DNA from: an uncultured Clostridia bacterium
GTDB taxonomy: Bacteria; Bacillota; Clostridia; TANB77; CAG-508
Assembly (NCBI GenBank): GCA_934168365.1
Contig: CAKPNJ010000006.1
Coordinates: 1 to 64,000 of the forward strand
DNA length: 64,000 nucleotides
Reading direction: 5' to 3'
Each line of letters opens with the position of its first letter. Within the stretch, counting starts at the first letter, position 1. Positions 43,560 to 53,224 of the stretch are shown piece after piece. A program made the translations under genes and the position numbers. The notes under the pieces are model-generated. The model saw only the letters and a program-made list of their open reading frames with translations. It ran no database searches and was not told the DNA's origin.

Positions 43560-44201
43560 TTAAATTTTTATTAAAAACTCTGGTAATCCACTTGAATATG
43601 GTGCTATGTCATATTGTTGAAAATATATTACTATTCCTTTTGGTGTCAAATAATAGCTATCAAAATTTATGGTTTCTAATACCAATTGGCAATAGTCTGG
43701 AAAATATGCACCTGTTCCAGCTTCAATTTGTTTTGCTATTTGTGAATTTATTTCTTTTACTATATCTATCTGATAGTTTGGATTTTTTCTAAAAAATGCT
43801 TGTAATGGTATTTGATAAGCATGTTCCAAATCCCAAGTTTGTGAGCTTCTCACAGTTGAGCCATGTGCTCCACCTGTGAATGTATAATCATCAAAATATA
43901 AGCTTATTAGTTTATCATTATTGTATGTTACTGTTGTTTCTCTATATAGTTCATATATCATAATTGGATACCCTTGTTGTTTGTTATAATCATATGTTTC
44001 TTTTGCTTGGTTATACAATTCTCCTTCTGCAAACTCTTTTAATTTTAATGCTTCTTGTCTATTTATATGATTAAATCTTTGTTTTCCAATATCATATTGG
44101 CTTTGCGTTATCTCTGGATATTTTATAGTATACTTTAATATTACTTCTCCTTTGTAATATAATTGCTTTTCAGCAATGTTTATTTTTACTTTGTTTTCCA
44201 T
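43560..44201 (-). CDS. DUF4163/DUF3298 protein
   Basis: 213 residues. The N-terminal strand-rich part (LKYTIKYPEI) and the later FDDYTFTGGAHGSTVRSSQTWDL are the DUF4163-DUF3298 pair found in RsiV-type anti-sigma factors and the deacetylase PdaC. There is no signal peptide or membrane helix, unlike RsiV, so this version appears to be cytoplasmic or secreted by another route. It ends PYSSGLPEFLIKI, typical of the family. Confidence 0.85.
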   Translation of the reverse strand: MENKVKINIAEKQLYYKGEVILKYTIKYPEITQSQYDIGKQRFNHINRQEALKLKEFAEGELYNQAKETYDYNKQQGYPIMIYELYRETTVTYNNDKLISLYFDDYTFTGGAHGSTVRSSQTWDLEHAYQIPLQAFFRKNPNYQIDIVKEINSQIAKQIEAGTGAYFPDYCQLVLETINFDSYYLTPKGIVIYFQQYDIAPYSSGLPEFLIKI

Positions 44202-44210
44202 ATTATTTAT

Positions 44211-44250
44211 AAAACTCCTTTTTTCATATAGTATGAAAAAAGGAGTTTTT
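44211..44250 (-). terminator. Intrinsic terminator after the kinase-like gene
   Basis: Arms AAAACTCCTTTTTTCATA and TATGAAAAAAGGAGTTTT with a four-base loop; T-run on the minus strand, five bases after the stop of the gene at 44256. Confidence 0.9.
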
Positions 44251-44255
44251 ATGTT

Positions 44256-44747
44256 CTAATTTAGTTCTTCAACAAATTCTTTTGCTTTTTGTTTTAATTC
44301 TTCTAATGTTCCATCATTGTTTATATGATAATCATATTCATATTTATTTACATCTCTATCAGAGACATTTGTGTTTATTGCAGCAACATTCTTATTTGTA
44401 ATAAGCAAAGTTTTAGCATTTAAGCACTGCTTACATTTTTCAATTTCTTCACATTCTCTAATATGCACAAACATTATTTGTTTATCAGAGTTTTTAAATT
44501 CTTCTGCCATATTAGAAATGTATTTAAATGGAGCATCATTATATTCAATACCAAGTTCTTTTAAATCTGATAAAAATTTTCTAGACTTTTCGTCTTTTTC
44601 TCCATCCCATCCTGCAAGAACTTTTGCTGCTTCTTTTACTTTATCTACAGAAGATATGTTCATTATAGAAGTATACTCTCCACAAAATTGCACAAAAGTA
44701 TCTTTTCCAACTCCACCACTTCCGTTTATAACAACAATTTCTTTCAT
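44256..44747 (-). CDS. P-loop nucleotide kinase-like protein
   Basis: 163 residues: VVINGSGGVGKDTFVQF is a Walker A of the deoxynucleotide-monophosphate-kinase or adenylate-kinase type, and IMFVHIRECEEIEKC is a Walker B-like strand. LLITNKN and the acidic ending YDYHINNDG fit small kinases that act on nucleotides or cofactors. Its start overlaps metG by four bases. Confidence 0.75.
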   Translation of the reverse strand: MKEIVVINGSGGVGKDTFVQFCGEYTSIMNISSVDKVKEAAKVLAGWDGEKDEKSRKFLSDLKELGIEYNDAPFKYISNMAEEFKNSDKQIMFVHIRECEEIEKCKQCLNAKTLLITNKNVAAINTNVSDRDVNKYEYDYHINNDGTLEELKQKAKEFVEELN

Positions 44748-46309
44748 TTCATCATTCCTTTAATAACTTCAATCTCTGGTTCTGTTTCTAATCTTGCAAA
44801 TAGTACCTCTGGTTTATCTGTAACTTTAATATCAACTAGTTTATCATAATTTGCTAAGCTATCCCATGTTCTTAATTCTTCTGGAATATTAAGTTGATTT
44901 AACATTTTTTCAGAAGTATGTTTCATATATGGATTGATTAGTATAGCTATTCTACGTAGATTTTCTACCAAATGATACATTACAGATTTTAGTTCTTCAG
45001 TTTTTTCTTCTTTAAACAATACCCATGGTGCAGTTTCGTCAATGTATTTATTTGTTCTAGAAACCAAATTCCAAGTTTCAATAATAGCATTGCTAATATG
45101 ATATGTGTCAAATTGTTCTTCTACCTGTTTAATTGAATTGTTTGAAAATTCTTCTAGTTCTTTATCTAGCTCTGATACTTCTGCTGGATATGAAGATATT
45201 TCTCCTCCAAAGTATTTGTTTATCATTCCTATAGTCCTATTTAAAAGGTTTCCTAAATCATTACACAAATCAAAGTTGAATCTTTCTACAAATCCCTCTG
45301 GTGTGAATGTTCCATCTTGACCAAATGACATTTCTCTTAATATAAAGTATTTAAATGCATCTAATCCATAACGTTCAATAAGTGGTTCTGGATATATAAC
45401 ATTTCCTTTAGATTTAGACATTTTACCATCTTTCATCATAATAAATCCATGTGCATAAATTTGCTTTGGCAATGGTAAATCTAATGCCATTAAGAAAATT
45501 GGCCAATATAGTCCGTGGAAACGAATAATATCTTTACCAACAATATGCAAATCTGCTGGCCAGTATTTTTTCATCAAGCTGTCATCATCTGATAGATATC
45601 CAAGTGCTGTAATATAGTTTGTTAAAGCATCTATCCAAACATATACAACATGTTTTGGATCTTTTTTTACTTTTACTCCCCAATCAAAACTTGTACGACT
45701 TACACACAAATCTTCTAATCCTGGTTTTAAGAAGTTATTAAACAACTCGTTTTTTCTAGACTCTGGTAAAATAAAGTCTGGGTTATCATTATAGAATTTT
45801 ATAAGTCTGTCTGCATATTTTTTCATATTGAAGAAGTATGACTCTTCTTTCATTTTCTTTACTTCTCTACCACAGTCAGGACATTTTCCATCTACTAATT
45901 GAGTTTCTGTAAAGTAAGTTTCACAAGGCATACAATACCAACCCTCATATTCTGATTTATATATATCTCCTTGTTCCATTAATCTATCAAATATCTCTTC
46001 TACTACTTTTGTATGTCTTTCTTCTGTAGTACGAATAAAATCATCATACTCTATTTCCATTAAGCTCCATAATTTTTTAGCTTCATCAGCCATTTCATCT
46101 ACATGCTCTTGTGGAGTTTTTCCTCTTCCTTCAGCTACTTTTTGAACTTTTTGTCCATGCTCGTCCATACCTGTAAGCATGTATACATCAAACCCTCTAG
46201 CTTTTTTATATCTTTTTATAGTGCTTGCTAGTGCTGTAGTATAAGCAGTTCCTATATGAAATTTTCCACTTGGGTAATAAATAGGTGTTGTTAAATAAAA
46301 TTTTGGCAT
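44744..46309 (-). CDS. metG: Methionyl-tRNA synthetase
   Basis: 521 residues. Class I motifs: PSGKFHIGTAYTT (HIGH), KMSKSKGN (KMSKS). The zinc knuckle has CMPCETYFTETQLVDGKCPDC (four cysteines), and the anticodon domain ends with WNLVSRTNKYIDETAPW. The C-terminal tRNA-binding OB domain found in many clostridial enzymes is absent; the protein ends soon after the anticodon helices, like the shorter MetG forms. Confidence 0.97.
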   Translation of the reverse strand: MPKFYLTTPIYYPSGKFHIGTAYTTALASTIKRYKKARGFDVYMLTGMDEHGQKVQKVAEGRGKTPQEHVDEMADEAKKLWSLMEIEYDDFIRTTEERHTKVVEEIFDRLMEQGDIYKSEYEGWYCMPCETYFTETQLVDGKCPDCGREVKKMKEESYFFNMKKYADRLIKFYNDNPDFILPESRKNELFNNFLKPGLEDLCVSRTSFDWGVKVKKDPKHVVYVWIDALTNYITALGYLSDDDSLMKKYWPADLHIVGKDIIRFHGLYWPIFLMALDLPLPKQIYAHGFIMMKDGKMSKSKGNVIYPEPLIERYGLDAFKYFILREMSFGQDGTFTPEGFVERFNFDLCNDLGNLLNRTIGMINKYFGGEISSYPAEVSELDKELEEFSNNSIKQVEEQFDTYHISNAIIETWNLVSRTNKYIDETAPWVLFKEEKTEELKSVMYHLVENLRRIAILINPYMKHTSEKMLNQLNIPEELRTWDSLANYDKLVDIKVTDKPEVLFARLETEPEIEVIKGMMK

Positions 46310-46338
46310 AAAAATTCCCCCTCTTAATATAAAATCGA

Positions 46339-46366
46339 AACTGTTGCATAGATAATAGCAACAGTT
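46339..46366 (-). terminator. Hairpin, probable terminator before metG
   Basis: Arms AACTGTTGC and GCAACAGTT with a ten-base loop, then TTTCGATTTTAT on the minus strand. It lies after the small membrane protein at 46398. Confidence 0.6.
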
Positions 46367-46397
46367 ATATCATCATATCCTTCGTATCTTATTATGC

Positions 46398-46736
46398 TTA
46401 GACTTTGTTCCAGAACCAGTCTAAACTATTATCAATACTTTTTCTTTTTCCTTCTTTTACTTCCATATCATCTACCCATAAATATGATATAAATGATAAG
46501 AATATAAATATTAAGTCAACTCCTGCTGATGTAACTATTGCCATGTAAATTTCTTGGCTTTGAGAAGATGTAAATATGAATTCTATTGTATGGCAAATTA
46601 ACAAACCAATAAAAGCAAATAGCATAGTTCCTGTAATCCACGCTCTCTTATTTGCTTTAGCAAGATACAATACTAAAACAAATAATATTACTCCTATCAA
46701 AATAGAAAATGGTTCTTCAAAATTAATAATTGGCAT
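46398..46736 (-). CDS. Small three-helix membrane protein
   Basis: 112 residues with three hydrophobic segments (FSILIGVILFVLVLYLA, WITGTMLFAFIGLLICHTI, VDLIFIFLSFISYLWV) and a charged C-terminal tail (DDMEVKEGKRKS). I do not recognise the family. It is placed between glmM and metG with short gaps, so it may be cotranscribed with glmM. Confidence 0.7.
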   Translation of the reverse strand: MPIINFEEPFSILIGVILFVLVLYLAKANKRAWITGTMLFAFIGLLICHTIEFIFTSSQSQEIYMAIVTSAGVDLIFIFLSFISYLWVDDMEVKEGKRKSIDNSLDWFWNKV

Positions 46737-46764
46737 TTAAAATTCCTCCTTTGTATTTTTTATT

Positions 46765-48129
46765 TTAATTTAATTTTTTCTCAATTAATTTTGCTAATCC
46801 TTCTGCTTTTTCTCTAATGTACTCTTGGTTTTCTCCTTCTATCATTACACGAATTAAAGGCTCTGTTCCTGATGGTCTGATTAGTACTCTTCCGTTTCCA
46901 GCAAATTCTTTTTCAAGTTTTGCTATTTCTTCTTGAACTTCTGTATCTTCTTTATATAAATTCTTTTTGTCACTTGAAACTTTTGCATTTACAAGTACTT
47001 GTGGATACATTTTTATAATTTCACATAGCTTTGAGGCTGTTTGTTGTTCGTCGAGCATAACTTTAATTAACATTAAAGATGTTAATATTCCATCACCTGT
47101 TGGATTATAGTCTAAGAAAATAATATGTCCTGATTGTTCTCCTCCTATATTATATCCGTTTTTTAGCATTTCTTCAAGAACATATCTATCTCCAACTTTA
47201 GTTTGTACTAAATTCAAATTATTATTCTCTGCATATTTTTTCAGACCTAAATTGCTCATTACTGTTGCAACTACAGTGTCATTTTTTAATGTTCCTTTTT
47301 TCTTCATGTAGTTTGAAATAATTGCTAACAATTTGTCTCCGTCAATTTCATTTCCTTTTTCGTCAATTGCTAAACATCTATCTCCGTCTCCATCATAAGC
47401 AATTCCTAAATTACAATTGTTTTCAACTACATATTTTTTTATCATATCTAAATGTGTTGAACCACAATTTTCATTGATATTTACGCCATTGGGAGTATTG
47501 TTCATAATGTAATGTTTTATTCCTAATGCTGTAAATACTTTTTCTGCTACAACTGATGTAGCGCCATTTGCTGTATCTATTGCAACTACAAAGTCACTTG
47601 TGTCATAGCTCTCAAATTCTTCTTCAAAATTCTTTCTAAAGAAATATACATATTCATCTAAAAGGTCTGTTCTTACTTCTGCTGTTCCTATTTTATCATT
47701 AACAGCTGTAAATTCGTCTAATTTGTCTGAATCCATAATTTCTTCAATTTCTTCTTCTATTTCATCTGGAATTTTCATTCCTTTGTTACTAAAGTATTTT
47801 ACACCATTAAATTCATATGTATTGTGTGATGCTGAGATAACAACACTTGCATCAGCTTTAAGTTTTTTAGTTAAGTATGCAACTCCTGGTGTCGGAATTA
47901 CTCCTAAACTTTTTACATTTGCACCATAACTTAAAAATCCAGCTGTCATAGCGCTTTCTATTAGTGTTCCCGAAATTCTAGTATCTCTTCCTATTAGAAT
48001 TGTAGGTGCATGGTCTGTATGTTTTGCTAAAGCATATGCTCCAGCTTTTGCTACACGGTATACTAAACCTGGTGAAAGCTCAGTGTTTGCTATTCTTCTA
48101 ATACCATCTGTTCCAAAATATTTTCTCAT
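46765..48129 (-). CDS. glmM: Phosphoglucosamine mutase
   Basis: 454 residues, converts glucosamine-6-P to glucosamine-1-P for cell-wall precursors. FGTDGIRR at the start, the active-site loop VISASHNTYEFNGVK (phosphoserine in SASHN), the metal loop YDGDGDRC, the sugar loop GEQSGHI and the phosphate loop RPSGTEPLIRV are all intact. Length is standard. Confidence 0.97.
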   Translation of the reverse strand: MRKYFGTDGIRRIANTELSPGLVYRVAKAGAYALAKHTDHAPTILIGRDTRISGTLIESAMTAGFLSYGANVKSLGVIPTPGVAYLTKKLKADASVVISASHNTYEFNGVKYFSNKGMKIPDEIEEEIEEIMDSDKLDEFTAVNDKIGTAEVRTDLLDEYVYFFRKNFEEEFESYDTSDFVVAIDTANGATSVVAEKVFTALGIKHYIMNNTPNGVNINENCGSTHLDMIKKYVVENNCNLGIAYDGDGDRCLAIDEKGNEIDGDKLLAIISNYMKKKGTLKNDTVVATVMSNLGLKKYAENNNLNLVQTKVGDRYVLEEMLKNGYNIGGEQSGHIIFLDYNPTGDGILTSLMLIKVMLDEQQTASKLCEIIKMYPQVLVNAKVSSDKKNLYKEDTEVQEEIAKLEKEFAGNGRVLIRPSGTEPLIRVMIEGENQEYIREKAEGLAKLIEKKLN

Positions 48130-48202
48130 TATATTGTCCTTTCTAACGTTTATTATATATTAAGTTATTCAATTTATATCTTTATTGTGTATCACTTTTT
48201 GA

Positions 48203-48230
48203 ATTATATCACAATATAAAAATTTTGCAA
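48203..48230 (-). promoter_or_regulatory. Sigma-A promoter of glmM
   Basis: TTGCAA (48225-48230), 16 bases, TATAAT (48203-48208), reading into glmM with a leader of about 70 bases. Confidence 0.65.
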
Positions 48231-48239
48231 GATATTATT

Positions 48240-49949
48240 TTACATCTTTTCAGGCATTTTGATACCTAAGATTTTAGCTCCAGTTTTTAGTACTAAACCT
48301 GTAGCATATGTTAGATATAGTCTTGCATCTTGAACTGTTTTTTCTTCACCAATTATTTTATTTTCATTATAAAAACTACTAAATGCTTGTGCTAATTTTA
48401 TCAAATATCTTGCTATAATATATGGTTCATATTTCTCAGCAGATTGTTTTAATATGTCTTCAAAAGAGTATATTAATTTTATTACTCTTAAAGAAGAGAT
48501 ATCTGTCAACTTTGAAAAATCAACTTCATTTATTTCAGGTACATATCCTGCTTTTTCTAGTAAGCTTTTAGTTCTAACATATATATATTGCATATATGGT
48601 CCTGTTTCTCCATTAAAGTTAAGCATAGCATCCCAGTCAAATATCTCATCTTTAATTCTGCTATTGTATAGGTCATTAAATATAACTGCTCCAACTCCTA
48701 TTTTCTTAGCAATTTCTTCTTTATTTTCTAGGTTTGGATTTTTTTCATCCATAATTTGTGTTACTCTGCTTATTGCTTCATTTAGCAAATCTTCTAGTTT
48801 TATAACATTTCCTTCCCTAGTTGACATTTTACCTGTTTTTAATTGTACCATTCCAAAAGGAACATGTACAAGTCCATTTGTATATTTCTCATCTAAATTC
48901 AAGTGTTTAGCAACTTCAAATATTTGTTTAAAATGTAATATTTGTTCATATGAAGTTACATATATAGCTTTGTCAAAATCGTATGTTCTTGCCCTATAAA
49001 GAATTGCTGCTAAATCACGTGTAGCATATGTAGTAGAGCCATTCGTTTTTTCTATAATACATGGTGGCATATCATACTTATCTAAGTTAACTACCATTGC
49101 TCCTTCAGAAGGTTGTAATAGACTTTTTTGTTTTAGAATATCTACCACTTCTCCCATTTTGTCTGAATAAAAGGCCTCTCCGTTCCAAGAGTCAAATTCT
49201 ACATCTAGCAATTTATACACTTTTTGGAACTCTTTTAAACTTAGTTCTCTAAATTTTGTCCATATTTCTACACAATATTCGTCCCCATCTTCTAGCTTTT
49301 TAAAATTATTTCTACACTCTTCTAATACTGCTTCATCTTCTTTGCAAAGGTTATTTATTCTAACATAAATTTTTGTAAGCTCATCAATAGGGTTTTCTTC
49401 TATATTGTATTCGCTTCCCCATCTTTTATATCCCTCTATCAATTTACCAAATTGTGTCCCATAATCGCCCAAATGGTTAACTCCTGTACAATTGTATCCT
49501 AAATGTTTGTAGGTTTTATATATAGCATTTCCTATTACTGTTGAACGTAAATGTCCAATATGAAATGGTTTAGCAATGTTTGGCGCTGAATAGTCTATTA
49601 CTATATTCTTTCCTTTTCCAACTTTGCTCTCTCCATAGTTTTCTTTTTTGTTTGCAATTTCAGTTAATACATTTGAGATATACTCTTGTGGCATTATATA
49701 AAAGTTTAAATATCCATTTACAACTTCTATATTTTGCATAAATCCATCTTCAAATTCTATATTGTCTTTTATTTCTTGTGCTATCATTTGAGGAGCTTTT
49801 TTTAATTCTTTTGCTAGTCTAAAACATGGGAAAGAAAAATCTCCCATTTTTTCATCTGCTGGTATTTCAATATATTCTATGATTTGTTCTTGTGGTATGT
49901 TTGTTGTTTTGCTTATTTGTTCTGCTATTTTTTGCTTAAAGTCTATCAT
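48240..49949 (-). CDS. argS: Arginyl-tRNA synthetase
   Basis: 569 residues. The N-terminal Add-1 domain is followed by DYSAPNIAKPFHIGHLRSTVIG (HIGH region) and GMVQLKTGKMSTREGNV (KMSxR-like), with the C-terminal anticodon DALR domain ending LTYATGLVLKTGAKILGI. All class Ia features are present. It is 16 bases after pfkA. Confidence 0.97.
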   Translation of the reverse strand: MIDFKQKIAEQISKTTNIPQEQIIEYIEIPADEKMGDFSFPCFRLAKELKKAPQMIAQEIKDNIEFEDGFMQNIEVVNGYLNFYIMPQEYISNVLTEIANKKENYGESKVGKGKNIVIDYSAPNIAKPFHIGHLRSTVIGNAIYKTYKHLGYNCTGVNHLGDYGTQFGKLIEGYKRWGSEYNIEENPIDELTKIYVRINNLCKEDEAVLEECRNNFKKLEDGDEYCVEIWTKFRELSLKEFQKVYKLLDVEFDSWNGEAFYSDKMGEVVDILKQKSLLQPSEGAMVVNLDKYDMPPCIIEKTNGSTTYATRDLAAILYRARTYDFDKAIYVTSYEQILHFKQIFEVAKHLNLDEKYTNGLVHVPFGMVQLKTGKMSTREGNVIKLEDLLNEAISRVTQIMDEKNPNLENKEEIAKKIGVGAVIFNDLYNSRIKDEIFDWDAMLNFNGETGPYMQYIYVRTKSLLEKAGYVPEINEVDFSKLTDISSLRVIKLIYSFEDILKQSAEKYEPYIIARYLIKLAQAFSSFYNENKIIGEEKTVQDARLYLTYATGLVLKTGAKILGIKMPEKM

Positions 49950-49965
49950 TGTTACACCCTTTCTT

Positions 49966-51108
49966 TTAATCTCCTAGATTTATTCCAATATCCCTTGCTG
50001 TTTTTACTAAATCATTATCTAAATTTACTCTTCTAATGTTACTCTCTGGTGTATTGCCAGAAACAGCTCCAATTTTTTTGTTATTTCCAACAACATCCTC
50101 TAATGGAACACTGTTTAATTTTCCATCTTTTATAACTGTTAGTACATTGAATTTTCCTGCTAAAGCAAGTTCCATAGCTTTTGCTCCATATTTAGTAGAA
50201 AGTACCCTATCAAATGAAGTTGGGCTTCCTCCTCTTTGCATATATCCTAATACTGTACATCTTGCTTCTAATCCTGTTAATTCTTGAAGTTGCTGAGCAA
50301 CTTTTTCTCCTGCTCCTCCAAGTTTGTTATTATCTACACCTTTGCCTTTATTTCTTACAGCTTTTACTGTAATATCTCCACCTATTGGCTTTGCTCCCTC
50401 TGCAACAACTACTACGCTAAATTGTTTTCCACGCTTTTTACGGTTAAGAATTTTTTGTGCTGCTTTATTTATATCGTAAGGAATCTCTGGAATCAACGCA
50501 ACATCTGCTCCACCAGCAATAGCTGACTCTAGAGCAATCCATCCTGCATATCTTCCCATAACTTCTAATACCATAATTCTATGGTGTGTATCTCCTGTAG
50601 TATGAAGTCTATCTAAAGCTTCTGCTGCAACACTTACTGCTGTATTGTATCCAAATGTAATTTCTGTACATGCAACATCATTATCTATTGTTTTTGGGAC
50701 TCCAATTACATTTATACCTTTAAGAGATAAGTCTCTTGCTGATTTTTGTGTTCCATCTCCACCTAGTGTGAATAGACAATCTATACCATCATTTTTTATA
50801 TTTTCTACACATTTATCTGACAAATCCTTATATACTGTTTCTCCGTTTTCTTCTACTGGATAGCAAAATACATTTGAATTTGTAGATGATCCAATTATTG
50901 AACCTCCCTTTGGCAATATTCCTATTGCATTTCCTGTAGCACTTGTACATAATTGTACATAATTGTTTTCCAATAGTCCTCTATATCCATCTATAAATCC
51001 ATAACATTCTACATTATTATTTTCAGCAGTTTTTATAATTGCTCTAATAACTGCATTAAATCCTGAAACATCTCCACCATTTGCTAAAATGGCTACTCTT
51101 TTTATCAT
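49966..51108 (-). CDS. pfkA: 6-phosphofructokinase
   Basis: About 380 residues from the ATG that follows AAGGTGG; the TTG upstream is not needed. GGDVSGFNAVIRA is the first phosphate loop. The 104-position region reads GGDGTQ (ATP type) while PKTIDNDV has lysine where bacterial ATP enzymes have glycine, the combination seen in group III or mixed phosphofructokinases. MGRYAGWIAL and MQRGGSPTSFDR complete the active site. It probably uses ATP, but PPi use should not be excluded. Confidence 0.93.
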   Translation of the reverse strand: MIKRVAILANGGDVSGFNAVIRAIIKTAENNNVECYGFIDGYRGLLENNYVQLCTSATGNAIGILPKGGSIIGSSTNSNVFCYPVEENGETVYKDLSDKCVENIKNDGIDCLFTLGGDGTQKSARDLSLKGINVIGVPKTIDNDVACTEITFGYNTAVSVAAEALDRLHTTGDTHHRIMVLEVMGRYAGWIALESAIAGGADVALIPEIPYDINKAAQKILNRKKRGKQFSVVVVAEGAKPIGGDITVKAVRNKGKGVDNNKLGGAGEKVAQQLQELTGLEARCTVLGYMQRGGSPTSFDRVLSTKYGAKAMELALAGKFNVLTVIKDGKLNSVPLEDVVGNNKKIGAVSGNTPESNIRRVNLDNDLVKTARDIGINLGD

Positions 51109-51189
51109 AATATTTCCACCTTTCAATCTTCACTGCTACTATTATACCAATAAATAAAAAAAATACAATAAAAAATGGCAAAAAAATAT

Positions 51190-51218
51190 AAAAGGTGGCT
51201 GTATTTTAGCCACCTTTT
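51190..51218 (-). terminator. Intrinsic terminator after the OB-fold gene
   Basis: Arms AAAAGGTGGCT and AGCCACCTTTT with a seven-base loop, T-rich beyond, eight bases after the gene stop. It can also isolate pfkA from upstream transcription. Confidence 0.9.
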
Positions 51219-51225
51219 AAAAATT

Positions 51226-51837
51226 CTAAAGACCTAATTTAAGAGCCGAAATTTCATATGTTACTTTGTCAACTATCACATCTCCAGAATATCTTTTAAT
51301 ATAGTTTCTGGATTGGTACCGTCCTACCAGAGATATCATATCTCCAGTATTATATTGTTCTTCAACCTCTTTTGCTGTCTCATTCCAAAAGATAATAGGG
51401 ATATATGACCATTGATTTCCCTTATTACTTTGAGTAGCAATCCTTATATCAATGATCTCTTTCCCTGATGGAGTTTTTCTTATTGTTCTTTTTTCTACTA
51501 TTTTGCCTGTAACTTTCACCTCGTTGTTTGGATCTGGAATATTTAAAGTGGCCCAGATTTTTTCGATATATACATAATTTTTGTTATGTATTTTTCCATT
51601 TCTTCCGGTATATGTGTATGTTCTTATTTCACCACATATTCCCACTTCTTCACCGACTTCTAATTCTTCAATTTCTTTCAATTTCCATTCAGAAATTTGA
51701 ATCATCAGAATATCACTTGTTCCGCTTCTCCTTTTCACACTCAACTTTGCGCTGAAGATTTTCTTGTCTCTTACATAATGGTGAAAAGATAATTTTTCGA
51801 CCAATGTTCCATAGACAATAACTTCATTCCGGTACAT
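51226..51837 (-). CDS. Double OB-fold single-stranded-DNA-binding-like protein
   Basis: 203 residues with two SSB-like OB folds: MYRNEVIVYGTLVEKLSF to IWATLNI, then NEVKVTGKIVEKRTIRKTPSGKE to the end, with the SSB-type FWNETAKEVEEQYNTGDMISLVGRYQSRNY. I use the ATG after AGGAGG; the longer frame lacks one. It carries the only in-frame CGG codons outside the four frame-break sites (codon 3 and codon 173), both apparently read as arginine; the second lies in the conserved GRxQSR. Its base composition looks less AT-rich than its neighbours. Confidence 0.85.
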   Translation of the reverse strand: MYRNEVIVYGTLVEKLSFHHYVRDKKIFSAKLSVKRRSGTSDILMIQISEWKLKEIEELEVGEEVGICGEIRTYTYTGRNGKIHNKNYVYIEKIWATLNIPDPNNEVKVTGKIVEKRTIRKTPSGKEIIDIRIATQSNKGNQWSYIPIIFWNETAKEVEEQYNTGDMISLVGRYQSRNYIKRYSGDVIVDKVTYEISALKLGL

Positions 51838-51915
51838 AATAATTTGCCTCCTCATAGATCTCTTTTGTTGATATGAAAATTTTTTCATACCATTAGTAAT
51901 GATACTAACATTTAC

Positions 51916-51944
51916 ATTATACCACAATTATGTAAAGCCGTCAA
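51916..51944 (-). promoter_or_regulatory. Sigma-A promoter of the OB-fold gene
   Basis: TTGACG (51939-51944), 17 bases, TATAAT (51916-51921). The -35 box overlaps the TGA stop of spoIIIAH, so the gene has its own vegetative promoter right after the sporulation operon. Confidence 0.85.
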
Positions 51945-52597
51945 TTTTTGCCACTTATATTTATTTTATTTGTTTTTACATTTAGCTCTCTGGTTATAAT
52001 ATTTTGAATTTGTGCAATATCTTTTTCGTCTAGTTTGTCTTTTTGCACTACACCTGTTACATTTCCATTATTTACAAATATCACAATATCTTGAAAACCT
52101 TTTGTTTTTATTAAATTCTCAGCTATCATAATAGCATTTTTTTCATTGTTTATTCTTTTTATTTCTTCTTGTGCTGTTTTCTTTTCTTCTGAACTTAAAT
52201 TATTAGTTTCTAATATTTTTTGGTAATTGTCTAACATTTGAGAATACATTTTGTCTCTGTCTAATCTCGACTGTGCAAAATAACTATCTTCTTGTGCTGA
52301 TGTATTTTGAGTTATGTTGCTAGCTGTATCTTCTTTAGTTTTATTCGTAGTAGCAACATTTTCTGTATTTTCTACAGTTTCATTTTGTGTTTGGTTATTT
52401 TCTTTAGTCTCATTTGCACTCACTAATTGAGCATCACCTATTCCCGCCATTAGTTCTGAATCAGCTGCACTACTTGTAGGTATTAAATTCCTTTCTTTAT
52501 TTTGGTTTGCAAAATTTAAATATCCTGCTGTAACTAGCATAAGTGCTATTACTGCAACAACAATTTGATTTCTTTTTAAAATTTTCATATATACCAT
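51941..52597 (-). CDS. spoIIIAH: Stage III sporulation protein AH
   Basis: 218 residues: N-terminal membrane helix (NQIVVAVIALMLVTAGYLNF), a low-complexity Thr/Asn/Glu linker, then the ring-forming domain related to type III secretion rings (FAQSRLDRDKMYSQML, IAENLIKTKGFQDIVIFV). It spans the mother-cell membrane and meets SpoIIQ to form the feeding channel. Last gene of the operon; ends with TGA. Confidence 0.93.
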   Translation of the reverse strand: MVYMKILKRNQIVVAVIALMLVTAGYLNFANQNKERNLIPTSSAADSELMAGIGDAQLVSANETKENNQTQNETVENTENVATTNKTKEDTASNITQNTSAQEDSYFAQSRLDRDKMYSQMLDNYQKILETNNLSSEEKKTAQEEIKRINNEKNAIMIAENLIKTKGFQDIVIFVNNGNVTGVVQKDKLDEKDIAQIQNIITRELNVKTNKINISGKN

Positions 52598-52610
52598 TTC
52601 AAATCCTTTC

Positions 52611-53219
52611 TTAATTTTCGCTCATTGCAAAAACTTGTATTTTATGTGATGCCAAACCTGTAACCGCTTCGACTGCTTGAATAATATCGGCTTTTATATT
52701 TGTATTTGTAGCTCCTTGTGCTGTAACAATTGCGCCTTCAACTTTTGGACTCACAGTGCTTTGTGTTATAGGTGTTTTGCTTCCATTAGTTTCTTGATAT
52801 ATAACTTCTCTTTTTACGTCTGTTTCGACTACCTTTCTTGTTCCACCAGTTTTATCTTGTTCTTGAGTGTCTTTTTGAGATGAGTCTTCGTTATATAACG
52901 GAACTGTTTGGCTAGTTTGTGAATATGTAATTAAAACCTTTACTTTTCCTACTCCATTTATTTTTTGAAGTATGTCTTCTAACTGATTGCACAAGTTATT
53001 ATCTTTTTGTTCTGTAATACTTTGTTCTTGTGTAGCTAGTTTTTTATTGCTATCTGTACTTTTGGTATCTTCCTTTTTATCCTTCCAAATTAAGTTTATA
53101 GCTACTAATACTACAATAAGTATAATTAAAAAAAATACTAGGTTTTCAATTTTCTTTTTGTTATTTCCATCATCTGATTTTGAAACTAGTTCCTTTATTT
53201 TCTCCTTAAACATATTCAC
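52611..53219 (-). CDS. spoIIIAG: Stage III sporulation protein AG
   Basis: 202 residues with one membrane helix (NLVFFLIILIVVLVAINLI) and a C-terminal ring domain (GVGKVKVLITYSQTSQ, VEGAIVTAQGATNTNIKADI, QAVEAVTGLASHKIQVFAM) characteristic of SpoIIIAG, which builds the large ring of the mother-cell side of the channel. An extended linker rich in Gln and Asp separates them. Confidence 0.95.
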   Translation of the reverse strand: MNMFKEKIKELVSKSDDGNNKKKIENLVFFLIILIVVLVAINLIWKDKKEDTKSTDSNKKLATQEQSITEQKDNNLCNQLEDILQKINGVGKVKVLITYSQTSQTVPLYNEDSSQKDTQEQDKTGGTRKVVETDVKREVIYQETNGSKTPITQSTVSPKVEGAIVTAQGATNTNIKADIIQAVEAVTGLASHKIQVFAMSEN

Positions 53220-53224
53220 TCCTC

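Noticed and set aside
51226..51837. CGG fully reassigned or always shifted
   Set aside because: Two in-frame CGG codons in this gene must be read as ordinary codons, one in the conserved GRxQSR position, so at most the shift is context-dependent or the gene is foreign.
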